From: Burkholderiales bacterium
Lineage (GTDB): Bacteria; Pseudomonadota; Gammaproteobacteria; Burkholderiales; Burkholderiaceae_B
NCBI GenBank assembly: GCA_005788065.1
Contig: SXZD01000167.1
Span: 1-7,415, forward strand
Direction: 5' to 3'
DNA length: 7,415 nt
The notes under the pieces: model-generated
What the model was told of the DNA's origin: nothing
The model's database searches: none
Seen by the model: the letters and a program-made list of their open reading frames with translations, nothing else
In this document: in pieces, positions 1-5,466 of the stretch
How the letters are laid out: each line of letters opens with the position of its first letter
How positions within the stretch are numbered: the stretch's first letter is position 1
Position numbers and translations under genes: made by a program

Positions 1-253
1 GGGCAAATTGCACCACGCCATGATGGGGACGGCAGCAGTTGCCATAGGAACGGCTGCAGCCATTCCCGGTACCCTGGTAAATCTGGCCGCCGGCGGTGGC
101 GAGCGTGAGGCAGTAAAGTTTGGTCACCCGTCAGGCACGCTGCGCGTCGGAGCACAAGCCGAATGTGAGAATGGTAACTGGACAGTGAAAAAAGCCATCA
201 TGAGCCGCAGCGCCCGCGTACTGATGGAAGGCTGGGTTCGGGTGCCAGGCTGA
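1..253 (+). CDS. prpF: PrpF, AcnD-accessory / 2-methylaconitate isomerase, C-terminal part (5' end outside window)
   Basis: The + frame is open from base 2 and ends at TGA 251-253, giving about 83 C-terminal residues of a protein that begins left of the window. Visible blocks are HHAMMGTAAVA, AAAIPGTLVN, FGHPSGTLRVGA and, at the end, the stretch KKAIMSRSARVLMEGWVRVP. This order (small-residue helix, IPGT, GHPSG, then a SRSARxLMEGxVxVP tail) is what I know from the C terminus of PrpF. PrpF has a diaminopimelate-epimerase-like fold and isomerises cis/trans-2-methylaconitate, working with AcnD in the 2-methylcitrate cycle for propionate breakdown. No methylcitrate-cycle gene follows on the + strand, so prpF is probably the last gene of its operon. 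The TTG at 8 is internal, not a start. Confidence is high for the family and moderate for the exact substrate, because the rest of the protein is missing. Confidence 0.88.
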   Translation, partial: GKLHHAMMGTAAVAIGTAAAIPGTLVNLAAGGGEREAVKFGHPSGTLRVGAQAECENGNWTVKKAIMSRSARVLMEGWVRVPG

Positions 254-277
254 GCGACCGGGCAGATCAGGCCAGCC

Positions 278-301
278 AGCGCGATTCCTCGAATCGTCGC
301 T
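278..301 (+). terminator. Hairpin just after prpF, possible terminator
   Basis: Arms AGCGCGATTC (278-287) and GAATCGtCGCT (291-301) pair as a 10-bp stem with one bulged T and a CTC loop, starting 25 bp after the prpF stop. There is no run of T after it, so it is not a classical intrinsic terminator. It could act as an RNA 3'-end stabiliser or a weak or factor-dependent terminator. The rest of the prpF to 353 gap shows nothing else. Confidence 0.4.
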
Positions 302-352
302 TGACGCGCTTGGGAGTTTGACATGATTCAGGATGGTATAACGACCACTTGC

Positions 353-821
353 TCAGGTGCTTGCTGCCCCTGTGCTGCAGCGTGATGGGTCGGGCTCGAA
401 CTGCTTCAGGAATTGCCTCTGAAATGAGCTGCGACCTGGCTTGCAATTGGTGTTACCGCAATACTGAACGGGGCGCTCACCCCCGCCCCCGAAACCACCA
501 CAGTCGGTAACCGTGAGGACTAGTCCGGCCCGACTTACGGACTCTGCTTCCCTCGCTTGGGCTGCAGGCATTCCGGCTGTCACTGCCGGTCGCGGATGAG
601 TGAGACCAAGCTCTATATCCACGCCTGCTGATGGAACCGCCGCCCCACGTGTCTGATTCACCGGCGAACGCCAATCCTCCAATTGCAAGCAGCCCTGCAC
701 TCGCAATTGCGCATAAGTCGCTTACTCGCGGATAGCGTTTAGGATCAGCATGCGACTCGGATGACACATACGCGGTTTAAGCGGGGATTGCCGTAACAAC
801 TGAACTTGTCTGGCTGGGCAT
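353..821 (-). pseudogene. Broken third member of the MPxQ two-helix Cys-loop membrane protein family
   Basis: ATG at 819-821 is preceded by AAAGGA at 8-nt spacing and reads MPSQTSSVVTAIPA, then TAA at 777-779. The same frame continues after the stop as TAYVSSESHADPKRYP and a hydrophobic helix (LCAIASAGLLAIGGLAFAG), then loses coding character around 620-655. The next frame takes over and ends at TGA 353-355; it contains a Gly-rich segment with cysteines spaced C-x13-C-x4-C (near 435-495). The gene starting at 5238 has the same helix position, the same CGG..GGGG..P stretch and exactly C-x13-C-x4-C. The start also resembles MPIQ in the two intact relatives. I read this as one ancestral gene broken by an internal stop and a frameshift, with the second helix missing. 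Alternatives are two short real genes, or a GTG start at 767 that skips the stop. No function is known. Confidence 0.55.
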
Positions 822-1001
822 TGTGATAGTCCTTTTTGTGCCGAATCATAGGCGAATGTACATGGAAGAGAAACCGGACCGGGAAACCCCGATCTGGCTT
901 TTAGTCGGCCGCTCTTTCCGATTTTGTTCCGGTTAAAACGGGGTAGCCAAATTTGCGCAATTGAAACGGAGGGGAACTACTCGTTTCCAAACGGTCACTC
1001 A

Positions 1002-1319
1002 ATGGAAAGAAAAAGGAGCACCGTTTTGTGCAATACCCGTACCGCTTATGCACTTGCCTTGTCAGTCGCGGCTGTCGGGTCAGCCACGCTTGCGTTCATC
1101 ATGCTCTGTTCCGTAACCGGTCTGGCGTTTGAAGACCTGTTTGGGGTGTGTCAGTACCATTCAGTCGAGCGCACCTGCATACTCTGGGACTATCGAAAAA
1201 CCAACAGCCTGCTTTTTTCTGCAGGTTCGTTTCTGTTGGCAGCCATTTTCATGGGCGTGGCTGCCGGCGCGCTATATCGAACCAGACCGGGTCGCGAAGT
1301 GTGCGGTCGGCCGGAATGA
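1002..1319 (+). CDS. Small protein with two predicted membrane helices and a Cys-containing loop, function unknown
   Basis: A 105-residue protein starting at ATG 1002. An alternative start is TTG 1026 in the same frame, with AGGAG (1014-1018) at 7-nt spacing, a better ribosome site than anything before the ATG. Residues about 16-45 form a hydrophobic helix (ALALSVAAVGSATLAFIMLC). A loop follows with two cysteines nine apart (CQYHSVERTC), then a second helix (LLFSAGSFLLAAIFMGVAAGAL) and a short Arg-rich tail. The N terminus is basic, so by the positive-inside rule both ends should be cytoplasmic and the Cys loop outside. The topology matches the two - strand family members nearby, but I see no convincing residue-level alignment. 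It lies divergently from the pseudogene (180-bp gap) and converges on the gene ending at 1364 (44-bp gap). The ORF is open further upstream to 924, but no better start is there. Confidence 0.6.
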   Translation: MERKRSTVLCNTRTAYALALSVAAVGSATLAFIMLCSVTGLAFEDLFGVCQYHSVERTCILWDYRKTNSLLFSAGSFLLAAIFMGVAAGALYRTRPGREVCGRPE

Positions 1320-1363
1320 CGGTGTCTGGCCACTCCGTTCGCGCGAAATGACTGAGCGCAATT

Positions 1364-1933
1364 TCACGCACCACTGCCACCTCCATCACCCACGCCACCA
1401 CCACCACCCAAGCCACTGTTGTAGTCGATGTTTCTAGGCCCGCTGTGATGGTTACCATGACGCATTCTGTACCTAATGTCGGAGATGATGCCTCCCAAAC
1501 CAGTTGCACCCACGATCGCCAGTATGGTTGCACCAAAGAGAGTGCCGACACACGCTTCCTTGATACGTTGGCTCACTTGGCAGTCTGATGTTGGATCCGA
1601 AGCACTGGCTGCAGTCGCTGAGGCTTCGGGTGCGACCCCACAAACGCGCCGGATGTGCATGGGGCCTGCATTCGCAAGCCCTGCGATACCCAAACCCATC
1701 AGAGCGCCAGCCCCCAACAGGATGGCAAGCGAAACTACCGTGCACCGTAACGTTGGACCGTCAAGCGTTGAGAGCAAACCAGTCCGATAGGCAGTGAGCC
1801 TCTCGTCGGTCGCTCTCGAACCAGGCTGATTGCAGGCCAAGTGCAAAGCCAACACCGGATGCGTCGAATCGGGGGGGTTTGCGGGGATATCAATTACATG
1901 GGACTGTAAAGCCAGTGAAGATTGAATCGGCAT
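1364..1933 (-). CDS. Two-helix membrane protein with Cys loop and Gly-rich tail (MPIQ family, member A)
   Basis: I do not recognise a named family. From ATG 1931-1933 the protein has 189 residues: a hydrophilic N-terminal region (1-60) starting MPIQSS, a first hydrophobic helix (about 65-90) ending MGLGIAGLANAGP, a loop with Cys98, Cys118 and Cys128, a second helix (about 128-150), a basic segment (RYRMRHGNHH) and a tail with GGGGGVGDGGG. The start is chosen because ATGCCGATTCAA is identical to the start of the paralogue at 5238. A longer form from ATG 1984 adds 17 residues and has GGA five bases before it; the short form lacks a clear ribosome site, so the start is uncertain. The basic segment after helix two suggests a cytoplasmic C terminus and an exported loop. 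It is divergent from the lytic transglycosylase gene, with which it shares the 1934-2130 upstream region. An exported or host/envelope-directed role is possible but inferred. Confidence 0.7.
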   Translation of the reverse strand: MPIQSSLALQSHVIDIPANPPDSTHPVLALHLACNQPGSRATDERLTAYRTGLLSTLDGPTLRCTVVSLAILLGAGALMGLGIAGLANAGPMHIRRVCGVAPEASATAASASDPTSDCQVSQRIKEACVGTLFGATILAIVGATGLGGIISDIRYRMRHGNHHSGPRNIDYNSGLGGGGGVGDGGGSGA

Positions 1934-2009
1934 ATCGTTGCATTCATACAGTAAGCAATGCTGTTCAGTAACAAACGCACACATAAAGTTCCGTCAGAAA
2001 ACTTCGCCA

Positions 2010-2020
2010 GCGCTGAGTCA
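2010..2020 (+). promoter_or_regulatory. Motif GCGCTGAGTCA shared with the repeats upstream of the 5238 gene
   Basis: The 11-mer lies 110 bp before the transglycosylase start and 76 bp before the start of the divergent membrane protein gene. The same 11 bases in the same orientation relative to the downstream gene occur in the first unit of the triple repeat at 5385-5423, on the - strand. A shared regulator site is a reasonable guess. The protein binding it is unknown. Confidence 0.35.
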
Positions 2021-2130
2021 CAGAAGATCCCCCTTCGAAGGCTAACCCATGCCGGTTATTGATTGCGTCGCTCGCGCTGCGCATGCTTGCATCTCCAACG
2101 AAACCAGACACTACACACACGCCGACTCAT

Positions 2131-2595
2131 ATGACTAGGAATTTTGCAACGGGCTTATGCTACGCAAGAGCCCTGCCACTGCTACTTTTGCTCTGTAGTC
2201 CGGGCAGCGCGCTGGCCACTTGCTATGAACAGGCCGCCACGCGCTATCAGGTAAACGCACAGTTACTGAAGGCCATTGCAAAAGTAGAGTCCTCTGAAAA
2301 TCCGAACGCCATCAATATCAATCGGCAATTCAAGTCGTACAACGAAGACATTGGCCTGATGCAAATCAATTCGCGCTGGTTACCGGAACTGAGAAGCTAC
2401 GGGATACAGCGTGAGCATTTGTTCGATGCGTGCGTGAATGCAAATATTGGCGCGTGGATATTGGCAAAGCAGATACAGACGCATGGCAACACATGGAAAG
2501 CTGTTGGCGCCTATCACAGTGCCACACCTGCGCTTAACCAGAAGTATGCACAACGCGTTTACTCGCAGTTGAAGAAAGATGGCGTTCTTCAATAG
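2131..2595 (+). CDS. Secreted lytic transglycosylase, IagB/IpgF/VirB1-like (SLT domain)
   Basis: It cleaves peptidoglycan between MurNAc and GlcNAc, forming 1,6-anhydro ends; short enzymes of this type open the wall locally for type III, type IV or conjugative machines. From ATG 2131 the protein has 154 residues. A Sec signal peptide (basic start, core LPLLLLLCSPG, likely cleavage ALA|TC at 29/30) gives a mature form of about 125 residues, essentially one SLT domain. Visible motifs are AIAKVES with catalytic Glu53, DIGLMQIN (73-80), GAWILA (107-112) and VGAYHSA (125-131). Cys31 and Cys101 match the conserved disulfide pair of IagB relatives. The N-terminally longer reading from TTG 2059 buries the signal peptide and is less likely; no start has a clear ribosome site. 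It stands alone with no secretion genes in the window, divergent from a membrane protein and convergent with the metallopeptidase gene (72 bp between stops). Confidence 0.88.
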   Translation: MTRNFATGLCYARALPLLLLLCSPGSALATCYEQAATRYQVNAQLLKAIAKVESSENPNAININRQFKSYNEDIGLMQINSRWLPELRSYGIQREHLFDACVNANIGAWILAKQIQTHGNTWKAVGAYHSATPALNQKYAQRVYSQLKKDGVLQ

Positions 2596-2667
2596 CACTG
2601 ACTGATCAGAACAGCCTGATGTCTTCAAAGCGGCTTGCTACAGCCAGGCTACAGCGAACCCATTGCG

Positions 2668-3273
2668 TCATGGAGTCTCATGATGAGAGCGCAACATGTG
2701 AATGCGGGTTTCAAGCGCCGGATGTGTTTCAGTTTCAGAGGTGCGGAACCCATAGGCGCCTGAAAGTGCGCGCGCGGCGTCATTGACGGTACACCCCAGC
2801 GATACGCACCACTGCATGGCCAGTTGGTCCGCACTGAGTTCGATGGCGTGAAACGCACTGCGCAAGGATCGCGACGCCTCAACATCCGTCAGGCCGGGGG
2901 CTGCCGCAAGCTTGCCTTCGTTCTCTGCGCGCAGGCGTCGGATGTACGAATGGTGATTCAGATGAAGATGCGCCAATTCGTGCGCGAATGCGAATTGAAG
3001 CGCTGACTGCGTCATGCTTGAAAGATAGCTGCGAGACACCACAATACGGGGTGTAGCCCCGCTGACCGACGCAATGGCATAGGATGGATTGTCCACCACC
3101 TCTAGCACAGGCTGCGTCGTAAGCCCGCCAACACCCAGAACAGCGTCAAGCAGCCTTTGCGCATGCGCCTGACTAATCGGCGTTTGCGCCAACAGCGACT
3201 TAATGCCACCGTTGGCGTTTGCTCCGGACGCGAAGAAAAACAGAACTGCCACAAAGTACCACTGAGACTTCAT
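2668..3273 (-). CDS. Exported M48-type zinc metallopeptidase, single domain
   Basis: A 201-residue protein from ATG 3271-3273, chosen because AAAGGGGG sits five bases before it; a GTG two codons upstream (3279) is also in frame. Residues 1-22 form a signal peptide (WYFVAVLFFFASGANA|NG). The zinc motif HELAH is at 98-102 inside FAFAHELAHLHLNHH. The third ligand is probably Glu145 in IELSAD, the ExxAD pattern of M48 enzymes, and THPALETRIHML (183-194) matches the usual HPxxExRI tail. Cys156 and Cys161 could form a disulfide, as expected for a periplasmic protein. The protein is shorter than HtpX or BepA and lacks membrane helices or TPR repeats, so it resembles small stand-alone M48 proteases with envelope roles. 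The substrate is unknown. It reads in the same direction as the truncated amidase, 126 bp upstream, but a terminator-like hairpin separates them. Confidence 0.85.
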   Translation of the reverse strand: MKSQWYFVAVLFFFASGANANGGIKSLLAQTPISQAHAQRLLDAVLGVGGLTTQPVLEVVDNPSYAIASVSGATPRIVVSRSYLSSMTQSALQFAFAHELAHLHLNHHSYIRRLRAENEGKLAAAPGLTDVEASRSLRSAFHAIELSADQLAMQWCVSLGCTVNDAARALSGAYGFRTSETETHPALETRIHMLRSHHETP

Positions 3274-3300
3274 TGTCACCCCCTTTAACTGTGGGTGACA
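3274..3300 (-). promoter_or_regulatory. Inverted repeat TGTCACCC-N11-GGGTGACA over the metallopeptidase ribosome site
   Basis: Perfect 8-bp arms (3274-3281 and 3293-3300) with an 11-base spacer end exactly at the base before the ATG. In the mRNA the Shine-Dalgarno AAAGGGGG spans the loop and 3' arm, so folding would hide it. The site could be an RNA switch or thermometer-like element, or alternatively a dimeric repressor operator. Confidence 0.45.
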
Positions 3301-3338
3301 AAAAAATCAAAAAAGTTCTACGCTACTCGGGGTACGTA
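3300..3338 (-). terminator. Probable intrinsic terminator after the truncated amidase
   Basis: On the - strand TACGTAC pairs with GTAgCGTA (3319-3338; 7 bp with one bulge, CCCGA loop), followed by GAAC and a T-rich tract TTTTTTGATTTTTTT (3300-3314). The stem is moderate and the T tract strong. It would end transcription from the amidase side just before the metallopeptidase leader. Confidence 0.45.
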
Positions 3339-3399
3339 CTGCTCCGTCTCTTCTGCAAAGCGATGTCTCCATCGCACCGCATACATCGGATGCTCGATT

Positions 3400-4512
3400 T
3401 TATCCCTCCTGCCCCGCCCACACAGCCGGACGCTTGTGCGACCACGGGGACGCACGCTCCAATTCGGCGGCCAGAGCAAACAACGTAGCCTCATCGCCAA
3501 AACGACCCGTGAACATCATGCCCAGCGGCAAACCCGAACGGCTCCAGTGCAGAGGAACACTCATGGAAGGTTGCCCCGTCACGTTGGCTGGCATGGTCTG
3601 CGAGCAGTAGTTGTAGACAACCTCAGAGGCTTTCACAACGAATTCGCGCCGCTTGGCAATGTGCCCGATGGGAAGCTTACTGATTGCTTTGAGCAGCACG
3701 GTATCGGTCATGCCGGGCAACAGACCTCCCACCTCCACCGGTGGCTTGCCCAGCGTTGAGGTCAGCAATACATCGTAGGGCTCGAAGAAACTCATCCAGC
3801 GGCGCGAGAACTGATGCATGCTCCACAAGGCCAGCGAAACATCGCCCGCACTGAATGAGTCGCCCAAGCGCTTGATACCCCAGGTTCGCAATTCAACATC
3901 TGAAGATTTGGCCTTCACGCCATTGCGGCGCTCGGCCGTTGAGATGGTAGCCGCGACTTCAGAGGCAATGAGCACCGAGTAGCTGTAAATGAATTCTTCG
4001 CGGTCGATGGGAAGCTGAACTTCCTCGACGCGGTGTCCCATGCCCTCGAGCATACGGGCAGTTTCGCGCACCTTGTCTTTCAGTTCAGGGTCCAGTTCCA
4101 AGCCAATACCGGGGTGCGTGGAGAAGGCAATGCGCAGCTTGCCCGGCGGCTTACTGATAGCGTCCATGCAACTGGTTTTGGGCGGGGCCAATTTAAGCAG
4201 TTGGGCGGGATAGTCCCCTTGCAGTGCATCCAGCATCAGCGCAGAGTCGCGCACCGAACGGGACACCACGCCTTCTGCAATGAAGCCAAACCAGCCATCA
4301 GCTGCATCGGGGCCGGAGGGCACACGGCCGCGGGACGGTTTGAGACCAAACAGGCCGCAGCACGACGCGGGCACGCGGATGGACCCGCCACCATCGCTTG
4401 CAGAAGCCACCGGAACCAGGGGGAACTGTGTTTCAGACTGGTGACGGACCCAGAGGTCGGCTTGATGTTGCTCGTTCTGTGCTGCAGTACGGGCTATCGG
4501 CCACGGGTCCAA
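3400..4512 (-). pseudogene. 5'-truncated amidase-signature hydrolase copy
   Basis: From about 4418 to the stop at 3400 the product aligns without a single gap to residues 163-499 of the full amidase at 5467-6966 (about 90% identical residues by eye, 33 differences over about 335). Everything before residue 163 is missing, including the equivalents of catalytic Lys74 and cis-Ser150; only the nucleophile motif GGGSIRVP remains. The open frame runs upstream through about 32 unrelated residues (DPWPIARTAAQNEQ...) to a TTG at 4512 and then to a TGA, which is the stop of the membrane gene at 4522. It cannot be an active amidase by the known mechanism. The frame is intact and most changes are conservative, so the truncation seems recent or the fragment is still constrained. 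No ribosome site is evident. Confidence 0.82.
3409..4418. repeat. Direct repeat copy 1 of the amidase duplication (partner 5473-6482)
   Basis: Every base from 3409 to 4418 lines up with 5473-6482 at a constant offset of 2064, with no insertion or deletion. Identity is uneven: 4207-4323 is identical to 6271-6387 for 117 bp, while segments such as 3601-3660 differ at roughly a quarter of positions. The similarity stops abruptly at both ends, at the stop codon side and at 4418. Confidence 0.85.
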
Positions 4513-4521
4513 GTGCGTTGA

Positions 4522-5238
4522 TCAGGCGGCCACAGGACGGCTTGCTGATTCGGCTACGTTTAATGACACCGAAACTTGACCGTCAGGATTGGAGATCAGG
4601 AACACGTTAACTTTGCTGCTTGCGATGGCTTGGCGTTCTTGAACCGCTGCTGAAGGACCCGCACTGGCGTGGAGCGTCGGAACCGTACCAGCCGATTGAA
4701 CCAGTTCAACCGTTTCAGGTTGAGCTTGCCGCTGAGCATTGGCGCGTGCGAGCATGGGAGTCATGATCGCGCCGACTGCAAAGCCGATGCCGAGACCTAG
4801 CCCGAGCGCAACACCGTATCCGAGACCTATTCGCCTGGCAAAAGCATCATCAGACAGGTGTTGTCGACGCCACAGACATTCATCCCGGATACAATCGAGA
4901 TAGGGGTTTGGAACGTCTCCACCCCCACCTCCGCACAGCAATTTGCGCCCCAGAATTGCAGTATCCGTCAGGCAGCGGACGGCCGCCGGAGTAACCGCAG
5001 CCAGTCGTTTGCAAGTATCACTGATATCACTGGTATTGCAGGGAACAAGCGCCCAAGGACCTGCATTGGCGATTCCTGCAATTGCAAGCCCCATAATTGA
5101 AAATGCACCTCCCGACACCGCTGAGTAAAGACCTACTCGAGCGGTTGTTAAGAGCTTGTTTTGCGTGGCTGACTCCTCATGGATATTGATACTGACGGGC
5201 GGATCATAATTGTTGATGACTGTGGCTTGAATCGGCAT
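4522..5238 (-). CDS. Two-helix membrane protein with six-Cys Gly-rich loop (MPIQ family, member B)
   Basis: 238 residues from ATG 5236-5238, preceded by GGAG at six-base spacing; a longer frame open to 5298 has no good start. The order is: polar N terminus (MPIQATVINNYDPP, 1-34); hydrophobic helix about 37-60 ending MGLAIAGIANAGP; a loop of about 75 residues with Cys67, 76, 89, 102, 116 and 121 and five glycines after Cys102; a second helix about 138-163 built as a glycine zipper (GLGYGVALGLGLGIGFAVGA); and a polar tail (164-238). Six cysteines, an even number, would suit three disulfides in an exported loop. The start and first helix match the 1364-1933 product, and the loop spacing C-x13-C-x4-C matches the 353-821 pseudogene. 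Glycine-zipper hairpins occur in pore-forming and membrane-inserting secreted proteins; a similar role here is inference. The stop codon is in frame with the truncated amidase that follows. Confidence 0.75.
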   Translation of the reverse strand: MPIQATVINNYDPPVSINIHEESATQNKLLTTARVGLYSAVSGGAFSIMGLAIAGIANAGPWALVPCNTSDISDTCKRLAAVTPAAVRCLTDTAILGRKLLCGGGGGDVPNPYLDCIRDECLWRRQHLSDDAFARRIGLGYGVALGLGLGIGFAVGAIMTPMLARANAQRQAQPETVELVQSAGTVPTLHASAGPSAAVQERQAIASSKVNVFLISNPDGQVSVSLNVAESASRPVAA

Positions 5239-5248
5239 GGAGCGCTCC
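5239..5248 (-). promoter_or_regulatory. Palindrome GGAGCGCTCC containing the ribosome binding site of the 5238 gene
   Basis: A perfect 10-bp palindrome abuts the ATG; its first half supplies the GGAG Shine-Dalgarno. This decides the start at 5238. As RNA it can form only a tiny stem, so if regulatory it is more likely a DNA operator half-set than a riboregulator. Confidence 0.4.
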
Positions 5249-5384
5249 GGATGAAAGCGTGTTGAACAAAGGCTGCGTGGTGTATGACCTCGACCCAACG
5301 GAAGAAGTCATGCCCTTGAGTAGCCAAATCTCATCCGATTGTTCCATCCAAAATGGGTACAACTTATCGGGTGAGAGTTCAAAC

Positions 5385-5423
5385 ACGTTCAGCACACCGA
5401 CTTAGCGCACTGACTCAGCGCAC
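5385..5423 (-). repeat. Three tandem 13-bp repeats upstream of the 5238 membrane gene
   Basis: Read on the - strand the units are GTGCGCTGAGTCA (5411-5423), GTGCGCTAAGTCG (5398-5410) and GTGTGCTGAACGT (5385-5397). Units one and two differ at 2 of 13 positions and unit three is more divergent. They end two bases before TTGAAC (5377-5382), a possible -35 hexamer, about 140 bp upstream of the start codon. This is the layout of activator or multimeric regulator sites; a -10 box is not clear. The rest of the 5239-5466 gap shows no gene that I can support. Confidence 0.45.
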
Positions 5424-5466
5424 GGAGTTAACCTGCTTACGCTTCCTCTGCGGAGGGATCTGCGTG

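Noticed and set aside
1364..1410. Runs of CCA/CAC on the + strand as a possible microsatellite
   Set aside because: They are imperfect and explained by glycine codons of the membrane protein on the - strand.
1129..1437. + strand ORF with a His-rich end (HHCHLHHPRHHHHPSHCC), suggestive of metal binding
   Set aside because: It is the antisense shadow of the GGGGGVGDGGG tail of the 1364-1933 gene and an out-of-frame overlap of the 1002-1319 gene.
1934..2130. hrpII/PIP-type boxes (TTCG-N16-TTCG or TTCGC-N15-TTCGC) sought upstream of the membrane genes and transglycosylase
   Set aside because: TTCG words are present (2003 and 2034), but their spacing is wrong here and in the 822-1001 gap (TTCG-N7-TTCG on the - strand). 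No known type III promoter box is supported.
2596..2667. Repeat GCTACAGC-N3-GCTACAGC between the convergent transglycosylase and metallopeptidase genes, checked as a terminator
   Set aside because: It is a direct, not inverted, repeat and has no T tract on either strand.
5204..5395. Small - strand ORF of 63 residues (GTG start) overlapping the start of the 5238 gene
   Set aside because: It has no ribosome site, a GTG start inside the repeat region, and its end overlaps the membrane gene in another frame. The composition is not implausible, so it stays possible but unsupported.
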